Shown here one piece after another: positions 45,837 to 55,083 of a stretch of 64,000 nucleotides of DNA. Within the stretch, counting starts at the first letter, position 1; each line of letters opens with the position of its first letter. Below the pieces are notes generated by a model that was not told where the DNA came from, made no database searches, and saw only the letters and a program-made list of their open reading frames with translations. The DNA comes from Methylobacterium soli (GTDB lineage Bacteria; Pseudomonadota; Alphaproteobacteria; Rhizobiales; Beijerinckiaceae): contig NZ_VZZK01000001.1 of assembly GCF_008806385.1 (NCBI RefSeq), positions 372,001-436,000 on the forward strand, in the 5' to 3' direction. A program made the translations under genes and the position numbers.

Positions 45837-46106
45837 CTACCAGCGCCACGCGCATACGCGGCGTCCGCGGCGCCACCAGCAAACGCGCCGGCGCCGGCGC
45901 CGGCGATGGCGCGGATGCACCACCACGACGCGGGCCTTCTCGACGAGGTTGTCGGGGTTTGCCGGATCGGCAGCGCCTTGAGCGGACGCGCCCAGTGCCG
46001 GCACCATGGCCTCGGCGGCCTTCGGCAGGAACGCCAAGCCCAGGGAGGCAGCCAGAACCCCGGACGACATGCCCCGGAGCATCGCGCGGCGATCGAGTGC
46101 TGTCAT
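45837..46106 (-). CDS. Tat-type exported Arg/Trp-rich 'protamine-like' peptide
   Basis: An 89-residue precursor. The N-terminus 'LDRRAMLRGMSSGVLAASLGLAFLPKAAEA' is a twin-arginine-type signal. A 30-residue neutral spacer follows ('GAADPANPDNLVEKARVVV'), then a C-terminal 'HPRHRRRRRRR' and 'VCWWRRGRRVCAWRW' with two Cys nine residues apart. The tail looks like a cationic hairpin peptide and is known from Methylobacterium annotations as protamine-like. It could act on membranes, nucleic acid or heme; function is unknown. ATG 46106 has a GGGGAG ribosome site. Confidence 0.7.
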   Translation of the reverse strand: MTALDRRAMLRGMSSGVLAASLGLAFLPKAAEAMVPALGASAQGAADPANPDNLVEKARVVVVHPRHRRRRRRRVCWWRRGRRVCAWRW

Positions 46107-46478
46107 GGGGCACTCCCCTGCTTCGAATCGGAGCCTGCCTGACTGTCACGTCAGCATTTGCAAGCACAAGTTCGGGACCGATGAAATCCGTCTCCGATCC
46201 GGCGGCGACCAGCATTCGAGCGGTCGCATCAGGCGCGCGCGATCGGCCTCTTGGAGAAATTCAGAGTCAAATCCTGCGCCTATACCAGCATGGCGTCAAG
46301 ATGATGCGCACATCATTGAGCGCAACTGGACACACTGTACCATCACAGAGTGACAGGGCCGCATCGGTATGTGATCATCCACGCATTGATCTCTTGGAGC
46401 CGGCGATGAAAGCTCGCCCGCGATAGCGCGCGTCGACGTCGCGTCCGTCACATAGCCGAAGCGTCACGGGAGGCCGCG
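46107..46478. other. 372-bp divergent gap between small exported genes
   Basis: It contains a small hairpin ATGATG-CGCA-CATCAT (46302-46317) and the inverted repeat CTGAC-TGTCAC-GTCAG near 46139. It probably holds divergent promoters of the two exported small proteins. No gene is visible. Confidence 0.35.
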
Positions 46479-46676
46479 ATGAAAGCTCTGATCGGAGCGC
46501 TTGCAATCCTCGTCGCCCTCGGCTTCGCTGCCGCTCCGGCGCAGGCCGCGAAGCCCATGCGCGGCGAGCACGCCGCCAAGCGGGCCGAGTGCCTCCAGCA
46601 GGCCAAGCTCCAACGCTTCGGGAGGCAGTTTGCCGCGCGCAACCGCTTCATGAGGACGTGCATGGCACGATCGTAA
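46479..46676 (+). CDS. PsiF-like small exported protein
   Basis: A 65-residue protein with a signal peptide ('LIGALAILVALGFAAAPAQAA') and one PsiF-type repeat with two Cys: 'KRAECLQQAKLQRFGRQFAARNRFMRTCM'. PsiF of E. coli is phosphate-starvation inducible; its function is unknown. ATG 46479 has a GGGAGGC ribosome site. The AI-2E family gene follows after 60 bp in the same direction. Confidence 0.75.
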   Translation: MKALIGALAILVALGFAAAPAQAAKPMRGEHAAKRAECLQQAKLQRFGRQFAARNRFMRTCMARS

Positions 46677-46736
46677 GATCAGACGGATCGGTCTGACGGG
46701 CTCGCGATGCGGCGGGCTGGCCTCGGAGGCGCCAGC

Positions 46737-47804
46737 ATGGACGAGCCCACCAATCCCATCCGTCTCCTCATCGCCATCGGTGCCTTGATCCTGATCTGTG
46801 GTGCGCTCGCGCTCGCCCGCTCGGTCTTCGCGCCTGTCGCCTTCGCGATCTTCATCATCGCCATCGTGTGGCCGGTTCAGAGGGGGCTCCAGGCGGTTCT
46901 TCCCAAAGTCCTGGCATGTGCGATCAGCGTCGTCGGGACGGCCGCGATCATTCTCGCGTTCGGGTCCTTGATCACTTGGGGATTCGGCAGGGTCGTTCGG
47001 TCCGTCATCAGCGACGCGACGCGCCTGCAAGGCCTCTACGCTCAGACGGCCGACTGGCTCGAGACGCACGGGATCGTGCTCGCCGGGCTCTGGGCCGAGC
47101 ACTTCAATATTCCATGGCTGCTGCGCCTGCTGCCAGAGTTGACGAGCCGGTTCAACAGCACCTCGACCTTCCTGTTCGTGATCCTGATCTACGTCATTTT
47201 GGGCCTGCTCGAAGTCGAGGATGTGGCGCGGAAGCTTTCCGCCGGCGGCGCGCGCGGGTTCGGACAGGTTCTTCTCGCCGGGAGCGCGCGAACGGCGGGC
47301 AAGCTTCGCCGGTTCATGCTCGTTCGCACGCTGATGAGCCTCATGACGGGCGCACTCGTCTGGGCATTCGTCGCCATGATGGGCCTCGACCTCGCCCTCG
47401 AATGGGGCGTGATCGCGTTCGTCCTGAACTACATCCCGGTGATCGGGCCACTCATCGCGACCGTCTTCCCGACCCTGTATGCCATGGCCCAGTTTGCCTC
47501 CTGGCAGACGGCGCTCCTGGTCTTCGTCTGCCTGAACCTGATCCAGTTCCTGGTCGGCAGCTACCTGGAGCCTCGGGTCGCCGGAAATGCCCTCGCGATG
47601 TCGCCGTTCATCGTGCTGTTCGCGGTCTTCTTCTGGACGTTCCTGTGGGGATTGTCCGGCGCCTTCATCGGCGTGCCGATCGTGATCGCGATCCTGACGA
47701 TCTGCGACCAGCATCCCTCGAGCCGCTGGATCGCGGATCTTCTGGGCGCCCCGCGGGATCGCACCGACGAGGCGCGCACGCCCCTCAGACAACCCCGAAA
47801 TTAG
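46737..47804 (+). CDS. AI-2E family (UPF0118) transporter
   Basis: A 355-residue protein with about eight hydrophobic segments. Family marks are visible in 'VFAPVAFAIFIIAIVWPVQRGLQ', 'ALEWGVIAFVLNYIPVIGPLIATVFPTLYA' and 'QFLVGSYLEPRVAGNALAMSPFIVLFAVFFWTFLWGLSGAFIGVPI'. Members export AI-2 or act as Na+/H+ exchangers; the group is broad. ATG 46737 has a CGGAGG ribosome site; an upstream in-frame ATG at 46707 has none. Confidence 0.92.
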   Translation: MDEPTNPIRLLIAIGALILICGALALARSVFAPVAFAIFIIAIVWPVQRGLQAVLPKVLACAISVVGTAAIILAFGSLITWGFGRVVRSVISDATRLQGLYAQTADWLETHGIVLAGLWAEHFNIPWLLRLLPELTSRFNSTSTFLFVILIYVILGLLEVEDVARKLSAGGARGFGQVLLAGSARTAGKLRRFMLVRTLMSLMTGALVWAFVAMMGLDLALEWGVIAFVLNYIPVIGPLIATVFPTLYAMAQFASWQTALLVFVCLNLIQFLVGSYLEPRVAGNALAMSPFIVLFAVFFWTFLWGLSGAFIGVPIVIAILTICDQHPSSRWIADLLGAPRDRTDEARTPLRQPRN

Positions 47805-47882
47805 GCGGGGTCGCCCGGTTGCTCGCCGACGAACTGGCCTGGCGTCGGTCGATCGATGGCGTGCGCGCCGATGAGCCCATTC

Positions 47883-49628
47883 TCAGCATTCCACGCTCCC
47901 CCGGCCTCGAAGTTCGACGCGCTCAGGTTCGAGGAGCCGCAATCGATGATCCGGATCTGCCTCAAGGGTATGGATGTAGAAATAGCTGTCGCTGCCCTCG
48001 ACGGATTCCATGACCGGCGAGGGCGCCGACACGATCAGGAGTCCGCCGCATTCGCCGATCCAGTCCACATGCCGATGCCCATGCATCACGACGACGTGGT
48101 CGGCCATCCGTTGCAGCTTTCGGACGAACCAGCTGCCATTGACGAGAGCGGTTCCGATCCGTTCCGACAAGGCCTTGGCGGGTTTGGGATACTCGACAGG
48201 ATGATGGTGGAGCGCAACGATCCAGGCGGCATCGGGGTATTGGCGGACGGCAATCTCGAGCGCGCCGATCTCCTCGGCCGACACGATCCCGAGGGCATTC
48301 GTGAAGGAGAAATGCGTCTCCGCATTCGAGTTCAGCGCGATGATCCCGAGCCCGTCGGCCGAGGCCGGCGGTCGGATCATCGGGAAAAGGCCGCGCCAAA
48401 GCTTTGCGAGCGCCAGAGGCCGGCGTGGGCGGCCGCAATCGGCGAAGGTCCGGATCGCCTCGATATGGGGCCTCAGCGCTTCCGAGAGTGAAGCACCCAT
48501 TCGCCCGGCCTCTCGGTCAACGGTCAGGACCCTCGATCCCTGCAGGGCCTCCAGCGCAGACAGGGTCCGAAGCTGTCGCAGACGCTTCTTCGGACTGGTC
48601 GGCAGTTCGAACCGCGCCGGATTGGCTCGGTCGATGACGTTCACGTCGTGATTGCCCGGGAGCGCGACGATCAACCTGGACAAGGCCGGGTACGGCGCGA
48701 GCGCATCGAAAAGCTCGGCCCATTCGCTCGAACGGCCTGCATCCGTGAGGTCGCCCGTGACGATCACGGCATCAAGGGGGCGCGCCGCATGAATGGCATC
48801 CAACCGAGCGAGGACGCCGCGCAGGCGCTCGTTGCCTTGGACGCCCGCCCGTCCGCTCTCGATGCGAAAGCCGTATCGCTCCCCGACGACATGGAGGTCG
48901 GACAGGTGAGCGACGCGCCACCGACGCGCATTCATCCCGGACCGATGGAAGGAAGCGAGATCCCTCGGTTGCGGCGTCACCGCGTCGGCAACGCCCCAGA
49001 GAAGGCCAGCCAAGCCGAAATAGACGGCAATGATCACGACGGCATTCGCGATCGAGGGTGAGACCAATTGGTGGGGTGTGACCAGGTCCGCCAAACCCGC
49101 ACTCCATCGCGTGGCCGGCCAAGCAAGCGAGGCCACGGACAGACCGATCGCTCCCATCACCAATCCGGCTGCGGCCGCCAGGGCGGCGCGAATGGACGCG
49201 ACCGTCGCCCTGCTGGCTCCGGCCGGGAGAAGGCCCTCGACGAGGTGGCGGAAGGTTTCGCGCGCGAGCGCGTAGCCGGGCTGAACCACGAGCGCGTTCA
49301 GGGACCAGAAGCTGCTCTCGGCCAGCCGAAACAGAGGCCGTCCGCCGAACCAGCCGACGACCGCAAACCCCGAGAGCAGCAGGACCGGCCAGGTGCCGCT
49401 CAGCACGGCCGAGAGCTTGGCGGAAACACCCATGATCCAGATGGACGCGATGAGAGGCGCCGCTCCGAGCATGAGGCCGGGCAGGACAATGAGCAGGAGG
49501 CAGGCGACGATGAGCTTCGGAAGGCTGACCTCCGCGAGCAGGTTGCCCGCGAGTGACAGCATCGAGTGCCGCTTCGTGCTAGAGCGGTCGTCCTCGGTAT
49601 CGCCGAGGCGTGGATCGATGATCGTCAC
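47883..49628 (-). CDS. Membrane-anchored metallophosphoesterase
   Basis: A 581-residue protein. The N-terminal third has about six hydrophobic segments (residues 25-220). A calcineurin-type phosphoesterase domain follows, with the five metal motifs in order: 'HLSDLHV', 'VTGDLTDAG', 'LPGNHDVN', 'ALHHHPVEY' and 'VMHGHRHVD'. It likely cleaves a phosphate mono- or diester at the inner membrane; the substrate is unknown. A GTG start at 49628 with CAGGGGG is preferred; an ATG at 49562 is possible. A longer reading overlaps the dispersed repeat and is rejected. Confidence 0.88.
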   Translation of the reverse strand: MTIIDPRLGDTEDDRSSTKRHSMLSLAGNLLAEVSLPKLIVACLLLIVLPGLMLGAAPLIASIWIMGVSAKLSAVLSGTWPVLLLSGFAVVGWFGGRPLFRLAESSFWSLNALVVQPGYALARETFRHLVEGLLPAGASRATVASIRAALAAAAGLVMGAIGLSVASLAWPATRWSAGLADLVTPHQLVSPSIANAVVIIAVYFGLAGLLWGVADAVTPQPRDLASFHRSGMNARRWRVAHLSDLHVVGERYGFRIESGRAGVQGNERLRGVLARLDAIHAARPLDAVIVTGDLTDAGRSSEWAELFDALAPYPALSRLIVALPGNHDVNVIDRANPARFELPTSPKKRLRQLRTLSALEALQGSRVLTVDREAGRMGASLSEALRPHIEAIRTFADCGRPRRPLALAKLWRGLFPMIRPPASADGLGIIALNSNAETHFSFTNALGIVSAEEIGALEIAVRQYPDAAWIVALHHHPVEYPKPAKALSERIGTALVNGSWFVRKLQRMADHVVVMHGHRHVDWIGECGGLLIVSAPSPVMESVEGSDSYFYIHTLEADPDHRLRLLEPERVELRGRGSVEC

Positions 49629-49730
49629 GCTGCGCCCCCTGAGTGAGTTCCAGGACGCGCAACTGCGATGCCTGAATGCGTCCTTGACGAATGGCGGCTG
49701 CCGAGGCGAAGCGATGCTGGGGCGCCCTCC

Positions 49731-49816
49731 GCCGAAGTGGAGACCGGTTCGGCGAAAGAGAGCGCGTCCCATCAAAGACTGAGCGCCGTTCCCGATCGCA
49801 ACGGGATCGGGCGCGG
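49731..49816. repeat. Dispersed 85-90 bp repeat, copy B
   Basis: It begins GCCGAAGTGGAGACCGGTTC and shares GAGCGCGTC and GACTGAGCGCCG with copy A in the same order and spacing. Hairpins: GCCGAA with TTCGGC, and CCCGATC with GATCGGG; the second differs from copy A in sequence but not in structure. It lies just beyond the stop of the P450-like gene. Confidence 0.65.
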
Positions 49817-49818
49817 CA

Positions 49819-51363
49819 CTAGGCGCCGCGCGTGAAGCCGAGATTGTCGCCGATGACGGCCCTCGGTCCAATCGGCAGTTTCTCCGCGGTTGCGCCCTCG
49901 AGCTTGACGAAGTCGATCTTGTCGCTCCAGACCTTCCTGAGGAAATCCTCGAACACCTGGATCGTCAGTTGTTCGCCAGGACAGCGGCGATATCCGAATC
50001 CGAAGGGCGCGAAGCCGGCATAGTCGCAGACGGGCAGAGGCTTGCCCTGAGCGATTCCGTAGACGGTGCCGTAGGCGCTGTTGTGCAGGGCGGCCTTTCT
50101 GCCGTCCTTGACGTCGAAGGACGTCCTGTCGAACGGACATCGGGCAAAGCCGATCTGGTGCATCCGGGCTTCATCGATGGCGTGGCTCGTCGGCACGCCT
50201 TGGTAGCGCGACGGATCGAACGTCTTCGGATCTTTCCAATGAATCGGATCCAGGCTCGTGGCCGTATGCGGACTGATGATGTAGCCGTGCCGCTCGAACA
50301 CGGGCGTGCTGACTTCCTCGACCGCGGAGATGCTTCCGCCATTAGGTGAGATCGTGCGGAAAAGCTCCATGACGAAGCATTCGAGCGGCGTGAAGGCGGC
50401 CCCGTTGGCGTTGTCGAAATCGCCCGACATGGTCTTCTTGAACGAGGCGCGCGCCTCCGGATCTCCACCAGCACGCTCCAATTTGAGCATGATGTTGTAG
50501 ATCGTGTTTCCCCATTGACTAAACGCAACAAAATTGTGGAAGCACTCGAAGACGACATCCTTGTGCCGGAAGTTTTCACCTTCCTCGCCATTCTTGATCC
50601 AATAATACGCGAACGTCTTCTCGGGATCGGGCGTCTTGCCCGTCACCACGTCCGCGAGCTTTGTGTCGATCCAGGATTTGAGGAAGCCGAGATTCGCGCG
50701 CACGGCCATGTAATGGTCGTACACGATCCGCTGGGTCGGATCGCGGTGGGCGAGCACCGTGTTGAAGCTCTCCCCGATCTGGCGGACCCGCGTGGGGATC
50801 GCATCGCCCTTCACTCCGAGATGCAGGTCCCAATACAAGTCCCAGTAATTCTCCAGATACGACCGCATCAATGGCTTGCCGGAATTTTCCGTGGCCAGAA
50901 GGGCGCTGAAGAACCGGGTGACCTTGTCGCCATACATGGAACGGTAAAGGTTCGGCGTCAGAGCCGACATGTAGATCCGCTTTCGCCGGTTGTCCGGACC
51001 GCGCTTCTCCAATCCCTGCAGGAAGACGGTCACGCCCTGCTCCGGATCCGGTCTCCAGGTTTCGCTGATGAGACCCCAGAGATCAGCCGGAAGTGCATCT
51101 TCCTTCGTCAACGTCACATCGATCATCGGGAGCGCCGGCCGCTCGCCGGCGTAAGTGCTGACCAGGAAGTAGGGCAGGATGACGTGTTCGACGTAGGCGG
51201 GATCGTAGACCTGGAGAAATTGCCGCCGCAATCTGGCTGCGTTCTCCGCGAGCTCGCCAGGCGCCAAGGTCTGACCGGTCGTCGGTGGGGAATAGTGAGA
51301 CAGGGCCATGTGGGGCACTGCTGCCGCGGCTGCGCCGCCGGCCAAGAACGTTCGTCTTTTCAT
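49819..51363 (-). CDS. Cytochrome P450-like protein with twin-arginine signal
   Basis: A 514-residue protein. The heme-binding loop 'FAPFGFGYRRCPGEQ' has the axial Cys near 461. The K-helix ExxR is 'ELFR' near 332, and 'HGYIISPHTATSLDPIHWKDPKTFDPSRY' is the usual stretch after it. The N-terminus 'MKRRTFLAGGAAAAAVPHMALS' is a Tat signal, placing a P450 in the periplasm, which is rare. No redox partner gene is adjacent, so it may be a peroxide- or self-sufficient (AOS-like) P450. ATG 51363 is chosen because it gives the signal directly. Confidence 0.85.
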   Translation of the reverse strand: MKRRTFLAGGAAAAAVPHMALSHYSPPTTGQTLAPGELAENAARLRRQFLQVYDPAYVEHVILPYFLVSTYAGERPALPMIDVTLTKEDALPADLWGLISETWRPDPEQGVTVFLQGLEKRGPDNRRKRIYMSALTPNLYRSMYGDKVTRFFSALLATENSGKPLMRSYLENYWDLYWDLHLGVKGDAIPTRVRQIGESFNTVLAHRDPTQRIVYDHYMAVRANLGFLKSWIDTKLADVVTGKTPDPEKTFAYYWIKNGEEGENFRHKDVVFECFHNFVAFSQWGNTIYNIMLKLERAGGDPEARASFKKTMSGDFDNANGAAFTPLECFVMELFRTISPNGGSISAVEEVSTPVFERHGYIISPHTATSLDPIHWKDPKTFDPSRYQGVPTSHAIDEARMHQIGFARCPFDRTSFDVKDGRKAALHNSAYGTVYGIAQGKPLPVCDYAGFAPFGFGYRRCPGEQLTIQVFEDFLRKVWSDKIDFVKLEGATAEKLPIGPRAVIGDNLGFTRGA

Positions 51364-51668
51364 GACAAAGCCCTTCGCCTTGAATATTGGCCACACCCAT
51401 AAAGAGCGCAACGGAAGTCAGGCGCAAGCGATCCTGTCATTTCGTACAGAACTGTCTTCAGACTTGGTCCGAATGGCGACAGTTTTATCTTCGGATCAAC
51501 GCCGGGAAAGCGGATTCCATGACCACGAAGAGAGCCGGATTACACGCCGGGCTGCAGCGTCCGACCCTGTCGGACCGTGTCATTGGTAGGGGTAATCGAG
51601 CGCCGCGACGGCTAGGGTCTCGACCGAGCCAAGCCAATCAGGCCGGCCGCCGACTCGAAAGAAGGGAG

Positions 51669-51758
51669 TGGCGGAGAGGGAGGGATTCGAACCCCCGATG
51701 CCCTTGCAGGCATGCCGCATTTCGAGTGCGGTGCATTCAACCGCTCTGCCACCTCTCC
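51669..51758 (-). tRNA. tRNA-Ser (anticodon CGA)
   Basis: A 90-nt class II tRNA. Acceptor stem GGAGAGG pairs with CCTCTCC, followed by discriminator G and an encoded CCA. The anticodon stem CCGCA/TGCGG encloses CTCGAAA, giving CGA (reads UCG). A long variable arm (GCATGCCTGCAAGGGCATC) and the T-arm GGTTCGAATCC are present. The 305-bp gap between it and the P450-like gene has no further gene. Confidence 0.97.
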
Positions 51759-51808
51759 GCGAGGTGTCTCGACGAGACGGGCGGTGCCTAGCACGAGTGG
51801 TCCGGCTT

Positions 51809-52891
51809 TCACAAGCGGCTTGAGGCGGCGACGTCGCGCGCGATCCGCGCCACGTAGCCGCGAAGCTCCGCGTCGAACCGGGCCGGGTCGTAGAGCGTGC
51901 GAATCCGCGACGCGAGGGCGGGATCCGGCGGGCGTGCCGCGGCCCTCAGGATCGTCTGAGCCAGGGCCTCGGGCTCACGGGGGCTGAGGAGCGCCGTGTC
52001 GGCGCCGGCCTCCACCAGCATGGTGCGATGGGCCGGGATGTCGGTCGCGGCGACGGGCAGGCCCCGGGCCAGGGCCTCGGCGAGCGCCAGGGGCTGGGTC
52101 TCGGCGCCCGAGGGGAACAGGGCGACGCCGACTCCGGAAAAGGCCTCCGCGGGCCCGCGCTCGCCCGTGAAGGTCACGGCGGCGGCAAGGCCCAGTTCGG
52201 CGATCCGCGTGCGCAGGCGCGCCGCGAAGGCGGGATCGAGTTCGGGGCCGATGAGCGTCAGATGTGTGGTCGCGCCGGCGTCGAGGCCGCGCAGGTGGGC
52301 GAGCGCCTCCACGGCGAGGTCCTGGCCCTTGCGCGGCACCACCGCGCCCACCACCGCGAGGCCCGGGAGCCCGCCCCCGGGCGCTGGCTCGGCCGGCCGC
52401 AAGGGCCCGCCCGGCGGCAGGACGAGCGGGTTGCGGATCAGCCGGCTCGGCAGGCCAGCGGGCGGGGCGACATGGGGGCTGATGACGATGCAGGCATCCG
52501 CCAGGGCCGCCCGGAGGCGCGCGGCGCCGCCCTGCCCCGCTCCCGCATGCAGGTGCCAGAGCAGGCGCGGCCGGGGGCGCAGCGCCTCGGCGGCCACGCC
52601 GTAGACGTAGAGCGACGGCTCGTCGTGGACGTAGATGAGGTCGGGGCGCAGGCGCCGGAGGGCGGCGGCCTCGCGCCAGAGGATCGCGCCGAGCCGCGGC
52701 AGGATCGCGAGCTTGCGTCGGAAACCCACGAGCGGCTGGCTCGGGAACAGTGCGCGGACCGGCTCATCCGCCTCGGCGATCGGCGCCCGGACGGTGACGG
52801 CGTGCTCGCCTCGCAGGGCCTCGGCGGCGGCGAGCAGCACGCGCGTCGAGCCGCCATGGGTGTCGTAGAGCGTGGGGATCAGGATCTTCAT
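51809..52891 (-). CDS. GT4-type glycosyltransferase
   Basis: A 360-residue retaining glycosyltransferase of the GT-B fold. N-terminal 'LIPTLYDTHGGSTRVLLAAAEAL' and 'LIYVHDEPSLYVYGVAAEAL' form the acceptor side. In the donor domain, 'LAVVGAVVPRKGQDLAVEAL' and 'ALFPSGAETQPLALAEALARGLPVAATDIPAHR' carry the E-x7-E-like region. It probably adds a sugar to a polysaccharide or lipid; no polysaccharide cluster surrounds it. It ends 50 bp from the tRNA and lies 50 bp after htpG. Confidence 0.9.
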   Translation of the reverse strand: MKILIPTLYDTHGGSTRVLLAAAEALRGEHAVTVRAPIAEADEPVRALFPSQPLVGFRRKLAILPRLGAILWREAAALRRLRPDLIYVHDEPSLYVYGVAAEALRPRPRLLWHLHAGAGQGGAARLRAALADACIVISPHVAPPAGLPSRLIRNPLVLPPGGPLRPAEPAPGGGLPGLAVVGAVVPRKGQDLAVEALAHLRGLDAGATTHLTLIGPELDPAFAARLRTRIAELGLAAAVTFTGERGPAEAFSGVGVALFPSGAETQPLALAEALARGLPVAATDIPAHRTMLVEAGADTALLSPREPEALAQTILRAAARPPDPALASRIRTLYDPARFDAELRGYVARIARDVAASSRL

Positions 52892-52940
52892 GCGGGCCGC
52901 ACCCTCCACCGGGGCGGTGGAGGGTGCAAGCGAGGAAGGC

Positions 52941-54830
52941 TCAAGCGTCGGGCGGCCGCCCGGCGGGCTCACTCCGCCCTGCGCCCGCGAGCGCCGCCGC
53001 GATGGTGCGCGCGAAGGCGACGGGGTCGCGCGGCGTGTCGCCGTCCTGGATGCGCGCGAGGTCGAGGAGCGTGCCGGCGGCGGCCGGGACATCGCTCTCC
53101 GGTCCCTCCGCGAGCGCGCGGATCAGGGCATGGTGCGGGTTGATCTCCAGCACCGGCAGGCTGCCGCCGCCGCGCCCGGCCCGGCGGAGCAGGCGCTGCA
53201 TCTGCAGGTCCGGGCCGCTGCCGGAGGCGGAGAGCACCACGGCGCTGTCCACGAGGCGATCGGTGGCGCGGACGTCCGAGACGTCGGCGCTCAGCGCGGC
53301 CTTGAGGCCCGCCACGAGGGCATCGATCCCGGCCGGCACGTCGCCCGGGTCGCCCTCGCGCGCGAATTTCGACAGGTCGAGGCCGCCCTGCGTCACCGAG
53401 CGCAGGGGCTTTTCCGCGAAACGGTCGAGGGAATCCGGCCAGAAGGCGTCGACGTGGTCGGAGAGCAGCAGCACCTCGACGCCCCGCGCCCGGAAGCCTT
53501 CGAGCTGGGGCGAGCGCGCCAGCGCCTCGGCATCGTCCGCCACGAGATAGTAAATGGCCTCCTGCCCGTCCTTCATGCGGGCGACGTAGTCGGGCAGCGA
53601 GGTCCAGCCCTCGACCGCCGAGGACCGGAACCGCAGGAGCGGAGCGATCTCGCCGCGGCGCTCATGGTCCTCGTAGATGCCTTCCTTGAGGACGGGGCCG
53701 AAATTTTCCCAGAACGTGGCGTAGTCGGCCGAGTCCTTTGCCCGGTTGGTCAGCTCGGAGAGGACGCGGCCCGTGACCGCCCGGCGGATCCGGGCGAGAA
53801 CCGGGGTCGCCTGCAGCATCTCCCGCGAGACGTTGAGGGGCAGGTCCTCGGTGTCAACGACGCCCTGGACGAAGCGCAGCCAGGACGGGAGCAGGTTCGC
53901 CGTGTCGGTGATGAACATCCGGCGCACGTGCAGCCGCACCTTGCTCTCGCGCTCGGCCTCGAAGGCCTGGAACGGCTTCATGCCGGGCACGAACAGCAGG
54001 GCGGTGAATTCGAGTTGCCCCTCCGCCCGCCAGTGCAGGGTGGCCCAGGGCTTGTCGAAATTCATGCCGACCTGGCGGTAGAACCCTTCGTAGAGTTCGG
54101 GCGTGATCTCGGATTTGGGCTTGCGCCAGAGGGCCGTGCCCTGGTTGGCGGCCTCCTCCCTGCCCTCCTGCACGACGGCGATCGGCACGGTGATGAAGTC
54201 GGCCCATTTGCGCACGACGTGGTCGAGCCGATGGGGCTCGAGATACTCGTCGGCATCCTCCTTCAGATGCAGCACGATGTCGGTGCCGGGCTCGGCACGG
54301 TCCGCCCGCTCCAGGGTGTAGCTGCCCTGCCCGTCGGAGGTCCAGGTCCAGGCCGCCTCGGCCTCCGCGCGACGGGAGGTGACGCTGACCCGGTCGGCCA
54401 CCATGAAGGCCGAGTAGAAGCCGACGCCGAACTGGCCGATCAGGCTCGGCCGCGGATCCTGGCCGTTCTCTCCGGTCTTGGCTTGCCCGGCTCCGCTCTC
54501 GCTGAGCGATTGCGAGAATGCACGCGTGCCGGAACGCGCGATGGTGCCGAGATTCTGCGCCAGATCCTCCTTCGACATGCCGATGCCGGCATCCGAGATC
54601 GTCAGCGTCCGGGCTGCCTTGTCGGGCACGATCCGCACCTTGGCGTCGGGCGGCAGGGCGCTCGCCGCATCAGTCAGCGCCTCGAAGCGCCGGCGGTCCA
54701 TCGCGTCGGCGGCGTTCGCCACCAACTCGCGCAGGAAGATCTCGCGGTCGGAATAGAGCGCGTGGACGACGAGGTCCAACAGGCGCCCGACCTCGGCACC
54801 GAATTCATGCCGCTCCACCGTGTCGCTCAA
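52941..54830 (-). CDS. htpG: Molecular chaperone HtpG (Hsp90)
   Basis: A 629-residue Hsp90. GHKL ATPase motifs are '[14 protein letters not shown]', '[24 protein letters not shown]' and '[18 protein letters not shown]'; the middle domain has '[10 protein letters not shown]' and '[36 protein letters not shown]'. The start is a TTG at 54830: a GGAGG lies 7 nt before it and the protein then begins '[17 protein letters not shown]' as usual. An upstream ATG at 54875 would add 15 residues unlike other HtpG. It helps fold client proteins under stress. Confidence 0.95.
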   Translation of the reverse strand: MSDTVERHEFGAEVGRLLDLVVHALYSDREIFLRELVANAADAMDRRRFEALTDAASALPPDAKVRIVPDKAARTLTISDAGIGMSKEDLAQNLGTIARSGTRAFSQSLSESGAGQAKTGENGQDPRPSLIGQFGVGFYSAFMVADRVSVTSRRAEAEAAWTWTSDGQGSYTLERADRAEPGTDIVLHLKEDADEYLEPHRLDHVVRKWADFITVPIAVVQEGREEAANQGTALWRKPKSEITPELYEGFYRQVGMNFDKPWATLHWRAEGQLEFTALLFVPGMKPFQAFEAERESKVRLHVRRMFITDTANLLPSWLRFVQGVVDTEDLPLNVSREMLQATPVLARIRRAVTGRVLSELTNRAKDSADYATFWENFGPVLKEGIYEDHERRGEIAPLLRFRSSAVEGWTSLPDYVARMKDGQEAIYYLVADDAEALARSPQLEGFRARGVEVLLLSDHVDAFWPDSLDRFAEKPLRSVTQGGLDLSKFAREGDPGDVPAGIDALVAGLKAALSADVSDVRATDRLVDSAVVLSASGSGPDLQMQRLLRRAGRGGGSLPVLEINPHHALIRALAEGPESDVPAAAGTLLDLARIQDGDTPRDPVAFARTIAAALAGAGRSEPAGRPPDA

Positions 54831-55083
54831 GGGAATGCCTCCGCGTGGCCGTCGAAAATCGCTCGCGATATGCATCCGGCCCTGCGCGAATTCAATGCCG
54901 CCGACGCGGCGCATCCCGGGACCTCGGCGCGTTGGGAGTCCGGGCACGCCCGCAGCGCCCTGGAAAGACAACGTGCGGGTGACACCCATCGCCGGCAGCA
55001 CCGGGCGAAGCCTGGATCAGCCCGGCGATGACCGCGTGATTCGGGCCGCAGGCGCGACGGATCGCGCGGTCGCGTTCAGCGGC

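Noticed and set aside
49629..49871. In-frame N-terminal extension of the metallophosphoesterase
   Set aside because: It would run through the dispersed repeat and overlap the P450-like gene end; a GTG at 49628 has a good ribosome site.
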